The translations under genes and the position numbers were made by a program. A stretch of DNA of 5,704 nt from Rubrobacter sp. (lineage in GTDB: Bacteria; Actinomycetota; Rubrobacteria; Rubrobacterales; Rubrobacteraceae): NCBI GenBank assembly GCA_019247245.1, contig JAFAPF010000189.1:1-5704 (forward strand). Reading direction: 5' to 3'. Positions within the stretch are counted from its first letter, which is position 1; each line of letters opens with the position of its first letter. This document shows positions 1 through 5,473 of the stretch, in pieces. The notes under the pieces are model-generated. The model did not search any database. It saw only the letters and a program-made list of their open reading frames with translations, and was not told the DNA's origin.

Positions 1-498
1 CACGAGCCTACCACCGCCACACGCATCGCCCTGCGCTCCCTCGCCAGACGTATCCTGGCACTCCAAGAGGAGATCGCAGACCTCGATGACCTGATCACTC
101 CTCTGGTCGAGCAGATCAACCCACGCCTGACGGGAGCATCCTGTGTAGGGACGGAGATAGCCGCTCAGCTGCTGGTCACAGCGGGTGAAAACCCCGAACG
201 CATGAAAAACGAGGCCTCCTTCGCCATGCTCTGCGGAGTCGCCCCCTTACCGGCTTCCTCTGGGAAGACTCGCCGCTACCGCCTCAATCGCGGCGGAGAT
301 CGGGCAGCGAACTGCGCCTTGCACATGGCTGCTATAAGCCGTCTTCGTGTAGACCCCCGCACCCGCGACTACGCGGACCGACGTGCCGCCGAAGGTCTTT
401 CCAAGAAGGAGATCCTGCGCTGCCTCAAACGCTATCTGGCTCGGGAGCTCTACAAGCTACTGCGACCTGTCTCCGCTGGCGCTCTGAGCACAGCTTGA
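1..498 (+). CDS. IS110-family transposase, C-terminal part (5' end outside window)
   Basis: Frame 1 is open from the first base to the TGA at 496-498, giving 165 visible residues, so the start and the N-terminal DEDD (RuvC-like) domain lie upstream of the window. The visible part begins with a helical, coiled-coil-like linker (RILALQEEIADLDDLI, residues about 18-33). It is followed by a segment resembling the Transposase_20 domain, including FAMLCGVAPLPASSG and RRYRLNRGGDRAAN. The SSG serines (residues 86-87, codons 256-261) sit where IS110-type recombinases carry their catalytic serine. The C-terminus KEILRCLKRYLARELYKLL is typical of the family. In the family, these enzymes work with a structured bridge RNA encoded in the element's non-coding end. 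In IS110-subgroup elements that end lies upstream of the gene and would be outside this window. The visible portion is intact; whether the full gene is functional cannot be told. Confidence 0.9.
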   Translation, partial: HEPTTATRIALRSLARRILALQEEIADLDDLITPLVEQINPRLTGASCVGTEIAAQLLVTAGENPERMKNEASFAMLCGVAPLPASSGKTRRYRLNRGGDRAANCALHMAAISRLRVDPRTRDYADRRAAEGLSKKEILRCLKRYLARELYKLLRPVSAGALSTA

Positions 499-515
499 CA
501 CATATAGGAGCTTCT
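1..515 (+). mobile_element. Right part of an IS110-family insertion element (right boundary approximate)
   Basis: The transposase stop is followed at once by GACACATATAGGAGCTTC (about 497-514). From memory, this resembles the short right ends found just after the stop codon of many actinobacterial IS110 elements (GACATCTATAGGAGC-like). IS110 elements usually lack terminal inverted repeats and make no clear target duplication, so the boundary cannot be fixed from one end. The end near 515 is an inference. The left end is outside the window. Confidence 0.5.
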
Positions 516-874
516 GATGGTTGGCGAAATAGTCGACGCGAGCCTTCTGCTCTGGGGTACTTTGTTCGGGGCTGGGAAATCCAAACATACGGTAATAACA
601 CACCCACCGAGCGAGTTAACCAATGCTTATATCGATCTCTTTATATTTCAGGGACGGCAGCATTTATCTGCTCTCTACCATGGCACGCATGTCCAACATA
701 AAGAGAGGATTCGCTTTATGTTAGGTACATTGTCCATATCTCAAAATAGCAACTCGCCCTCATTCCTTAGGCTATCGACAAGGATGACCTGACGACAATA
801 GATGAACAAGAGCGAGGGGACGTTAGAAGACAATCTCGCATACCCAGCAGCCTGCTAAACTCTGTAGCGGATCG
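516..874. other. Intergenic stretch without a supported gene
   Basis: No reading frame here gives a recognisable protein. The longest plus-frame translation (517-792) has no domain-like character. A short ORF with a good Shine-Dalgarno (AGAGAGGA before ATG 718, 24 residues) cannot be supported on its own. A frame open from 771 to 911 is charged and somewhat protein-like (IDKDDLTTIDEQERGDVRR) but has no start and no recognised family. It may be a decayed gene piece. The stretch is visibly more AT-rich than the transposase to its left. Confidence 0.5.
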
Positions 875-1144
875 GTGGACGCGCAAGAAGAGACCTGGCA
901 TATATGGATAAACCAGATGGATAAACCAGATAAAGTCAGCCAAAACCGCTTTATGAGGTACCAGGAGGCGATGCTCAACACCTACGCTGCGTTGAGTGAG
1001 GAGGAGAAAGCTGAGCTGCACGCATGGGAGAAAGAAAACCTGGACGGGCACAGCGTAGCAACGTCCGACTGGCCAGGATGGAGAAAATATATAGGACCAC
1101 CACCATGGCGATGTGAGGATGGGGAACATCCAAACCTTAGATAG
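875..1144 (+). CDS. Small acidic Trp-rich protein of unknown function
   Basis: An 89-residue ORF from GTG 875 to TAG 1144. I do not recognise a named family. It is soluble-looking, has no signal or membrane segment, and is rich in Glu, Lys and Trp. An acidic amphipathic helix (LSEEEKAELHAWEKENL, residues about 50-66) is followed by a Trp/Gly/Pro block (TSDWPGWRKYIGPPPW, about 74-89 counting loosely), which looks like a conserved small-protein motif rather than random translation. The start is uncertain. GTG 875 has only a weak GCGGA upstream. In-frame ATGs at 917, 953 and 971 are alternatives, and 917 is attractive because it opens with the same codons as the duplicated ATG at 904 (see the tandem repeat). 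AGGAGG at 963-968 lies too close to ATG 971 to be a usual ribosome site. The minus-strand frame opposite it reads as a shadow. No operon partner is evident, as the next gene starts about 100 bases on. Confidence 0.55.
   Translation: MDAQEETWHIWINQMDKPDKVSQNRFMRYQEAMLNTYAALSEEEKAELHAWEKENLDGHSVATSDWPGWRKYIGPPPWRCEDGEHPNLR
904..929. repeat. Perfect 13-bp tandem duplication
   Basis: The unit ATGGATAAACCAG occurs twice back to back (904-916 and 917-929). Its length is not a multiple of three, so the two copies put their ATG in different frames. The first ATG (904) runs into TAA after six codons. The second (917) reads into the small Trp-rich protein. Removing one copy would make ATG 904 encode the same MDKPDKV start, so the duplication leaves the coding sequence intact but moves the start codon 13 bases from whatever lies upstream. 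Confidence 0.85.
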
Positions 1145-1247
1145 TTACTTTAGTTAGACGCAGAATCCCCATTGTCCGACTAGGTATACAAACACCTTCT
1201 CTCGCCTTTATGATTTCCAGCATTCTTGGAAGCCTGGTGGTAGCGTA

Positions 1248-1589
1248 TTGCCGATGGACCTTGAATCTGCGTTTAGAATGCTAGCTTGCTCTCCCGATCT
1301 GGACCCCTTTCGTAAATTGATTGAGCCTTTGAAGGCTTACGACAGCAAACGTGGCAACAGCCACCTCATACGCACCCTAAGAGTTTTCTTTTCTTCTAAT
1401 GCCAATCAGAGTGAGACAGCCGAAAAACTCTACCTACACCGTAATAGCGTGCTCTATCGTCTTGTGCGCATACAGGGACTGACTGGTTTAGACTTAAACG
1501 ATTCTCGAGCTAGGCTTGCACTCCAGCTCGCATTGTTGGCTATCGAAGATCAAGGAAGGAACTCCAATGGTGAAGATGAGCACCCGTAA
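1248..1589 (+). CDS. Short PucR/CdaR-type helix-turn-helix protein (C-terminal domain only)
   Basis: 113 residues from TTG 1248 to TAA 1589; the in-frame ATG 1254 is an alternative start. GGTGG at 1236-1240 is a modest ribosome site for the TTG. The sequence matches the C-terminal part of PucR/CdaR-family regulators: a lead-in (AFRMLACSPDLDPF, residues 8-21; AYDSKRG, 30-36), then the HTH_30 domain (about 41-99) with LIRTLRVFF, NQSETAEKLYLHRNSVLYRL and TGLDLNDSRARLALQLAL. Normal family members are several hundred residues long with N-terminal sensory or PucR domains. Those are absent, and the frame is closed by a TAG at 1155-1157 with no PucR-like sequence before it. It is therefore either a truncated remnant or a stand-alone DNA-binding unit. 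Its last 23 bases overlap the mop gene, and the mop ribosome site lies inside its coding region, so the two are probably cotranscribed and translationally coupled. That favours a retained role. Its DNA target is unknown. Confidence 0.75.
   Translation: MPMDLESAFRMLACSPDLDPFRKLIEPLKAYDSKRGNSHLIRTLRVFFSSNANQSETAEKLYLHRNSVLYRLVRIQGLTGLDLNDSRARLALQLALLAIEDQGRNSNGEDEHP
1552..1560 (+). promoter_or_regulatory. Ribosome binding site deciding the mop start
   Basis: AAGGAAGGA six bases before ATG 1567 lies within the last codons of the upstream HTH gene. It selects ATG 1567 over the ATG at 1516, which has no such site, and over the ATG at 1576, for which the spacing would be about 15. Confidence 0.8.
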
Positions 1590-1791
1590 TCGACTCCCAG
1601 GCACGATCACCGAGGTTGCAAAGGGTCAAGCAGCTGCAAAAGTAAGCCTCCAAGTTGGGGACAATCACATGGTGGCCCTCATCACCCGTGAGAGTGCTGA
1701 CGAGCTCGGCCTCGAGGTTGGTCAAGAAGTAACTGCTCTCGTTAAGGCCACTGACGTCATGATCCTCACGCACGAGGGAGACCTAGCCTAG
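1567..1791 (+). CDS. mop: Molbindin (Mop/TOBE-domain molybdate-binding protein)
   Basis: 74 residues from ATG 1567 to TAG 1791. The start is chosen because AAGGAAGGA (1552-1560) sits six bases upstream; a longer frame back to 1516 would be anti-domain sequence. The whole protein is one Mop/TOBE domain of usual molbindin length. It opens with STRNRLPGTI (S5, R7), continues with VSLQVGDNHMVALITRESADELGL (T40, S43) and closes with ALVKATDVMI (K60, A61). These positions correspond to the residues in ModE-type Mop domains that contact molybdate at the subunit interface (SARN, ITxxS and KA motifs). In the family such proteins assemble into oligomers that bind several molybdate or tungstate ions in the cytoplasm, for storage, homeostasis or sensing. 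The start overlaps the end of the PucR-type HTH gene, and the molybdate transporter genes converge on it from the other side. Confidence 0.92.
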   Translation: MVKMSTRNRLPGTITEVAKGQAAAKVSLQVGDNHMVALITRESADELGLEVGQEVTALVKATDVMILTHEGDLA

Positions 1792-1841
1792 GGCTTTCCA
1801 CCTGCCGAAAAAGCGGTGCTGCCAGCCCACAGAACAGGGTA

Positions 1842-1892
1842 AGAGCCATGGTTGTTAACGCTTTTGATGGCTCTCTTTTGTCTTCTTTTCCT
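1842..1892 (+). terminator. Rho-independent-type terminator after mop
   Basis: A perfect 8-bp stem, AGAGCCAT (1842-1849) with ATGGCTCT (1867-1874), encloses a 17-base loop and is followed by a T-rich run (CTTTTGTCTTCTTTTCC, 1875-1891). The loop is long and the T-run is interrupted, so the terminator may be of moderate strength. It lies about 50 bases after the mop stop and would end the HTH-mop transcript before the convergent modB. No comparable T-run follows the hairpin on the minus strand. Confidence 0.65.
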
Positions 1893-1903
1893 GTAGGTGA
1901 ACA

Positions 1904-1917
1904 GCTCTCTATAGAGC
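1904..1917 (-). other. Small hairpin just beyond the modB stop
   Basis: GCTCT (1904-1908) and AGAGC (1913-1917) form a 5-bp stem with a 4-base loop, 10 bases past the modB stop. It could help end the modAB transcript or block 3' decay, but no T-run follows on the minus strand, so I do not call it a terminator. Confidence 0.3.
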
Positions 1918-1927
1918 AAAGCCCGGT

Positions 1928-2758
1928 TTAATCTTGGTACTCGGTGATCTTTCTGGTTAGGTATCTAACAGCCAGGATGATGGTGAAAGCGAAGCCCAAG
2001 ACCAGCACCGAGAGGGCCACTGCAGCATCGAAGTTGCTTTCTAAAGCGCTATAGATCGCCAGTGGAACCGTTTGCGTTATGCCCGGGAAGTTACCCGCAA
2101 AAATGATCGTGGCCCCAAACTCTCCTAATGCACGGGCCCAGGCGGTGATCGCCCCAGCCACAAGCGCCGGCGATGCAAGCGGTAGCGTAATCCTGAAGAA
2201 GGTGTCGGCGCGACTCCCACCGTCGACCATGGCTGCCTCCTCTATTTCCCGGTCCACCTTGGAAAAGCCTGTAACAGCTTGGCGAACGTAGAAAGGTGTT
2301 GCCACGAAGAGTTCGGCGAGCACGACCGCTGCCGTGGTGAAGGTGAGGCTTATCCCCAGCAGCTGCAGCTGCTCCCCGAGGATCCCCATCCTACCGAACA
2401 CAAGCAAGAGAGCTATGCCTGCGGCGCTCGGGGGAAGCACGACCGGAATATCCATAAGAGTATTGAGCATGCGCTTTCCCCGGAAACCACCTCGCGCCAG
2501 GATGTAGGCTGCTGGGGTCCCGACCACGATTAGCGTGACCATGGAGACGGCCGTAGTCTTGGCACTGAGCAGCAGAGCATGGGTTGCAACCGGGGAGACC
2601 ATCGCCTGCCAGGCTTGTTTGTCTACAGTCCAGACTATAAGGCTTAAGAGCGGCACGGCTATAAAGCCTGCGAGTAGGGCTAAGGCCCCTACGGCAAGGG
2701 CAGACGCCACTACGTTCCAGCTACCCAGCCGGTCCCGAGGTGCCCACCTCCGCTTCAA
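1928..2758 (-). CDS. modB: Molybdate ABC transporter permease ModB
   Basis: 276 residues, full family length. The protein forms the membrane channel that passes molybdate (possibly tungstate) from ModA into the cytoplasm, working as a dimer with an ATPase. Hydrophobic segments lie at about 16-45, 60-88, 97-121, 138-160, 194-222 and 246-267. The cytoplasmic EAA loop that docks on the ATPase is EEAAMVDGGSRADTFFRITLP at 173-193. ModB-typical stretches include DIPVVLPPSAAGIALL (103-118) and ARALGEFGATIIFAGNFPG, followed by TQTVPLAIYSALE. The start is a TTG (2756-2758 on the minus strand) that overlaps the modA stop as TTGA, so the two genes share four bases and are presumably translationally coupled. 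No modC follows; the next gene, mop, is convergent, so the ATPase must come from elsewhere. Family assignment is firm. Oxyanion preference cannot be read from the sequence. Confidence 0.95.
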   Translation of the reverse strand: MKRRWAPRDRLGSWNVVASALAVGALALLAGFIAVPLLSLIVWTVDKQAWQAMVSPVATHALLLSAKTTAVSMVTLIVVGTPAAYILARGGFRGKRMLNTLMDIPVVLPPSAAGIALLLVFGRMGILGEQLQLLGISLTFTTAAVVLAELFVATPFYVRQAVTGFSKVDREIEEAAMVDGGSRADTFFRITLPLASPALVAGAITAWARALGEFGATIIFAGNFPGITQTVPLAIYSALESNFDAAVALSVLVLGFAFTIILAVRYLTRKITEYQD

Positions 2759-3600
2759 GCTGATCGTTCGAAGCCGTATTTCTCGAGCACACCCTGCCCC
2801 TCATCGCTTAGCACTAGATCAACCCACTTCTGAGCCAGCTCGGGGTTGGTTGCCTGCTTTAGCGTGGCTATGGGGTAGGTGGCTATGACGTTCAAGTCCT
2901 TTGGTATTTCGATAACCTCTACCTGGTCTGCAATATCAGGCGTTACGTCGGTTATGTAGACGAAAGTAGCATCTGCGTCGCCCAGAGCTACTCTGTTGGC
3001 CGAAGCCCTTACGTCTGCTTCCCGGGAGACTACATTGTTCATCACCTGCTGCTCGAAGTCCGCGCCGTACTGCGAGTTGGCCTTGTTCAGGATCTGCTTG
3101 GAGTATTCGGCAATGGGCACGCCATCCTGCTCCAGCACAAGCTTCGATCCGGGCTTAGCCAGATCCCTAAGCTCATGGATATCTGCTGGGTTGCTCTTGG
3201 GGACGATCACCACCGGTCGGTTCCTTGCGAAAATCTGGGGTGTATTAACGAGGCTGTCCTGTACAGCAGTATTCATCTTGGCTTCGTCGGCCGAGGCGAA
3301 GACATCTGCAGGCGCTCCTTGCTGGATTTGGGCAAGCAGCGCCGAGCTGGCGCCGAAGCTCGTACTCACCTTCGCGTTCGGGTTCTGCTCCTCGAACGTT
3401 GTAGTTAGCTCTTTAAAGGCATCCGTGAGGGAGGCTGCGGCAAGCACAGTCACTGTACCACCGCTGGTTTGCCCTCCACCGGTAGTTTCTGTAGAGCCTG
3501 AGCCTGGGGCTCCGCTGCATCCTGCTAGACCAACGGTCAGCGAAAGCAGGGCCAAGAGCAGGAGTGACCTAACAAGAACCCTTCCTCTTCTCAGCCCCAT
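2755..3600 (-). CDS. modA: Molybdate-binding lipoprotein ModA
   Basis: 281 residues, start ATG at 3600-3598, with GAGAGGAG about ten bases upstream on the minus strand. This is the extracytoplasmic substrate-binding protein of the molybdate ABC transporter. A positively charged N-terminus (RRGRVLVR), a hydrophobic core and the lipobox LAGC with C28 mark a lipid-anchored protein, as in Gram-positive bacteria. A Gly/Ser/Thr-rich linker (29-48) follows. The mature domain begins with VTVLAAASLTDAFKEL (50-65), then FGASSALLAQIQQGAPADVF (82-101), GVPIAEYSKQIL and NVVSREADVRAS, then ALGDADATFVYITDV (205-219). S57, one of S85/S86, and Y215 lie where ModA proteins bind the oxyanion. It is first in the modAB operon and overlaps modB by four bases. 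The promoter lies in the divergent region shared with the aldehyde dehydrogenase, and the leader can fold over the ribosome site. Molybdate versus tungstate specificity is not decided by what I can see. Confidence 0.95.
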   Translation of the reverse strand: MGLRRGRVLVRSLLLLALLSLTVGLAGCSGAPGSGSTETTGGGQTSGGTVTVLAAASLTDAFKELTTTFEEQNPNAKVSTSFGASSALLAQIQQGAPADVFASADEAKMNTAVQDSLVNTPQIFARNRPVVIVPKSNPADIHELRDLAKPGSKLVLEQDGVPIAEYSKQILNKANSQYGADFEQQVMNNVVSREADVRASANRVALGDADATFVYITDVTPDIADQVEVIEIPKDLNVIATYPIATLKQATNPELAQKWVDLVLSDEGQGVLEKYGFERSA

Positions 3601-3610
3601 CTCTGCCCAG

Positions 3611-3650
3611 CTCCTCTCTTTATGGCTTTTGAGCCGAACGAATTAGAGAG
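3611..3650 (-). promoter_or_regulatory. modA leader hairpin overlapping its Shine-Dalgarno
   Basis: On the minus strand the leader contains CTCTCT (3650-3645), an inner hairpin GGCT-CAAA-AGCC (3635-3624) and AGAGAG (3619-3614), which is part of the AGAGAGGAG ribosome site for modA. The outer arms pair perfectly over 6 bp, so the ribosome site can be buried. An alternative register pairs GCTC and TCT with AGA and GAGC around a bulged G. The pairing is seen directly; a regulatory role is inferred. I see no recognisable molybdenum-cofactor riboswitch fold. Confidence 0.4.
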
Positions 3651-3681
3651 CCTCATGCTAAAGAAAGGCGGGGCCGCAGTC

Positions 3682-3700
3682 TTTGTGCAATATGCACAAA
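3682..3700. promoter_or_regulatory. Perfect 19-bp palindrome, candidate operator
   Basis: TTTGTGCA-ATA-TGCACAAA has two perfect 8-base arms around a 3-base centre, the size and symmetry expected for a dimeric helix-turn-helix regulator. It lies 82 bases upstream of the modA start and about 230 upstream of the aldehyde dehydrogenase start. There is no T-run on either side, and the three-base centre makes it a poor RNA hairpin, so a protein site is likelier than a terminator. It does not look like the E. coli ModE site as I know it. The bound protein is unknown; the nearby PucR-type HTH protein is one candidate. Confidence 0.6.
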
Positions 3701-3743
3701 TACCTATCTCTGTACTGTAAAACTGCAGAGCATAAGCCGTGTT

Positions 3744-3759
3744 TTTGTGCACTTTGTAC
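3744..3759. promoter_or_regulatory. Degenerate second copy of the palindrome
   Basis: TTTGTGCA-CTT-TGTAC repeats the left arm of the 3682-3700 palindrome exactly, with the same 3-base spacing, and keeps a right half that pairs in 4 of the inner 5 positions. Its centre (3753) is 62 bases from that of the first site (3691), close to six turns of B-DNA, so two bound dimers would face the same side of the helix. Confidence 0.45.
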
Positions 3760-3920
3760 GTTGAATCCTCCCGAATCCTTGAAATGATCTGTGGCTAGGA
3801 ACAAGAAACGATCTGGGATTGGGGTGATCGTCGAGAGGAAAGTGCTACGAACCAAGCATTGCTGATGCGCTCTTGTGAGCCGGCATTTATGTACACCTAG
3901 CTAACAGGCATGCTACCGAG

Positions 3921-3927
3921 AAGGAGA
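3921..3927 (+). promoter_or_regulatory. Ribosome binding site deciding the aldehyde dehydrogenase start
   Basis: AAGGAGA ends three bases before ATG 3931. It lies downstream of the other in-frame ATG at 3910, so the seven extra residues of the longer form are probably not translated. Confidence 0.75.
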
Positions 3928-3930
3928 ACT

Positions 3931-5424
3931 ATGGAAGTACAAGTAGATCCGAAGGCAGAGGAATTCACTCGCACGCAGCACAAGCTGCTCATCGATGGCG
4001 AGTGGGTAGAGGCGGCCTCGGGCAAGACGTTCGAGACCATCAATCCTGCTACGGAAGAGATTTTAGGTGAGGTTGCTCACGGCGAGGAAGAAGATGTGAC
4101 CCGCGCCGTGCGCGCTGCACGGAAGGCTTTCGCCGACGACGCCCCATGGCGCAAGATGACCCCCTCCGAGCGAGGGCGGTTGATCTACCAAATCAGCGAA
4201 CTCATCGAGGAGCACGCCGACGAACTTGCCACTCTAGAGGCACTAGACAATGGCAAGTCCTTCAACGTCGCCAAGGCAGCAGATGTGGCTCTAGCAGCGG
4301 ATTTGTTCCGCTACATGGCCGGGTGGGCTACTAAGATCGAAGGGGAAACCATACCAATCTCCTCACCGGCAGCACCCGGTGAGTACCTGGCGTTTACGCT
4401 TAAGGAGCCTGTGGGGGTTGTCGGACAGATCATCCCTTGGAACTTCCCGCTCCTTATGGCAGCCTGGAAGCTTGGTCCGGTGTTGGCCACGGGGTGCACC
4501 GTGGTCCTCAAGCCCGCCGAGCAAACGCCGCTCTCGGCCCTGCGCTTGGGCGAGCTGATGATGGAGGCCGGTCTGCCCGACGGCGTGGTCAACATAGTGA
4601 CCGGTATGGGCGATGCAGGCGCGGCGATCGCAGCTCATGAAGATGTGGATAAGGTTGCTTTCACCGGCTCAACCGAAGTCGGCAAGATGATTGCACAAGC
4701 AGCGGGCAAGACCAACCTCAAGAAAGTTACCTTGGAGCTTGGCGGCAAGTCCCCCAACGTCGTGTTCAAAGACGCCGACATGTCCGTGGCTATTCCTGGC
4801 GCGGCACACGGCATCTTCTTTAACCACGGCCAATGCTGCAACGCTGGCTCACGCCTGTATATACAGCGAGAGGCTTACGACGAAGTCCTAGAGGGTGTGG
4901 CAGAGCGGGCCAAGAGCATCAAGGTGGGCTCGGGCCTGGACTCCGAAGCCACCATGGGTCCACTCATCTCCGAAGAGCAGTTCGAGAAGGTCCTCGGTTA
5001 CGTCGAAGAAGGCCAGCAAGAGGGCGCAGAGGCCTACGTGGGTGGCGGCCGGGTGGGTGACCGAGGTTACTTCGTCGAACCTACAATCCTTACTAACACC
5101 TCACCGGACATGTCCGTGGAGCGCGAGGAGATCTTCGGCCCGGTGGTGGCTGCGGTTCCTTTCGATGAGCCAGAGGACGTCATAGCGCCAGCTAATGAGA
5201 CGCATTACGGTTTGGCTGCTGGAGTGTTCACGAGGGACATCAACAAAGCCTACCGCACGGCCAAGCGCCTGCGGGCAGGGACAGTGTGGATCAACTGCTA
5301 CCACGTCTTCGACGCTGCGCTTCCCTTCGGAGGTTATAAGGAGTCCGGATGGGGCCGCGAGATGGGTCACCACGTTCTTGAGAACTACCTTGAGACGAAA
5401 GCAGTCTGCGCACAGCTGCAATAG
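3931..5424 (+). CDS. NAD(P)-dependent aldehyde dehydrogenase, ALDH1/2 type
   Basis: 497 residues from ATG 3931, chosen over the in-frame ATG 3910 because AAGGAGA (3921-3927) lies directly before it; length is normal for the family. It oxidises an aldehyde to the acid with NAD(P)+ in the cytoplasm. Family marks in order are LLIDGEWVEAASGKTFETINPAT near the N-terminus, PWNFPLLMAAWKLGPVLATG (N171, oxyanion), KPAEQTPLSAL, the cofactor loop FTGSTEVGK, LELGGKSPN with general base E269, GQCCNAGSR with catalytic C303 (next to C302), EEIFGPVV and PFGGYKESGWGREMG. All core catalytic residues are present. The stretch GWATKIEGETIPI resembles the ALDH1/2 and betaine-aldehyde dehydrogenase group, but the substrate cannot be named. 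A Pro in IAPANETHYGLAAGVF, where Arg or Lys is usual, is a small oddity. It is divergent from modA, stands alone and ends at a strong terminator. ALDHs of this class contain no molybdenum. Confidence 0.95.
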   Translation: MEVQVDPKAEEFTRTQHKLLIDGEWVEAASGKTFETINPATEEILGEVAHGEEEDVTRAVRAARKAFADDAPWRKMTPSERGRLIYQISELIEEHADELATLEALDNGKSFNVAKAADVALAADLFRYMAGWATKIEGETIPISSPAAPGEYLAFTLKEPVGVVGQIIPWNFPLLMAAWKLGPVLATGCTVVLKPAEQTPLSALRLGELMMEAGLPDGVVNIVTGMGDAGAAIAAHEDVDKVAFTGSTEVGKMIAQAAGKTNLKKVTLELGGKSPNVVFKDADMSVAIPGAAHGIFFNHGQCCNAGSRLYIQREAYDEVLEGVAERAKSIKVGSGLDSEATMGPLISEEQFEKVLGYVEEGQQEGAEAYVGGGRVGDRGYFVEPTILTNTSPDMSVEREEIFGPVVAAVPFDEPEDVIAPANETHYGLAAGVFTRDINKAYRTAKRLRAGTVWINCYHVFDAALPFGGYKESGWGREMGHHVLENYLETKAVCAQLQ

Positions 5425-5443
5425 AGTTTCTTGTAACAGATGT

Positions 5444-5473
5444 GGGCCGGAGTTTAACAGCTCCGGCCCTTTT
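5444..5473 (+). terminator. Strong rho-independent terminator after the aldehyde dehydrogenase gene
   Basis: A perfect 9-bp GC-rich stem, GGGCCGGAG (5444-5452) with CTCCGGCCC (5461-5469), has an 8-base loop and is followed directly by TTTT (5470-5473). It begins 20 bases after the stop codon. Confidence 0.9.

Larger units (their letters stand above)
3601..3930. promoter_or_regulatory. Divergent intergenic region between modA and the aldehyde dehydrogenase gene
   Basis: This 330-base stretch must carry the promoters for modA (leftward) and the aldehyde dehydrogenase gene (rightward). It has no convincing coding frame; the 65-residue minus frame at 3658-3855 lacks a ribosome site and a domain. 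It holds a perfect palindrome at 3682-3700, a degenerate copy at 3744-3759 and the modA leader hairpin. I could not identify a clean -35/-10 pair with normal spacing for either gene, so no promoter hexamers are called. Confidence 0.55.

Noticed and set aside
1..515. Bridge RNA of the IS110 element
   Set aside because: If the element is of the IS110 subgroup, its bridge RNA would be encoded upstream of the transposase, outside the window; the visible right end is too short to hold one.
718..792. 24-residue ORF with a good Shine-Dalgarno (AGAGAGGA before ATG 718)
   Set aside because: Too short, and its Ser/Thr/Leu composition is not distinctive; the ribosome site alone could be chance.
771..911. 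Charged open frame reading IDKDDLTTIDEQERGDVRR and onward
   Set aside because: No start codon in the right place, no recognised family, and it stops inside the tandem repeat; noted as possible decayed coding sequence only.
767..1129. 120-residue minus-strand frame opposite the small Trp-rich protein
   Set aside because: Its translation is Cys/Ser/Trp-rich without domain character, while the plus frame shows a coherent acidic helix and WPGW block.
2996..3646. 216-residue plus-strand frame opposite modA
   Set aside because: It is the antisense shadow of the clearly coding modA, with Ser/Ala-rich low-complexity translation and no ribosome site or domain.
3601..3700. Molybdenum-cofactor riboswitch in the modA leader
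   Set aside because: The leader offers only small local hairpins; I could not build the long multi-stem architecture expected of that RNA.
3658..3855. 65-residue minus-strand frame upstream of modA
   Set aside because: No ribosome site, no domain, and it runs through the palindromic operator candidates, so it is more likely regulatory DNA.
4311..4638. Minus-strand frames inside the aldehyde dehydrogenase gene
   Set aside because: They are shadows of a complete, well-conserved enzyme gene.
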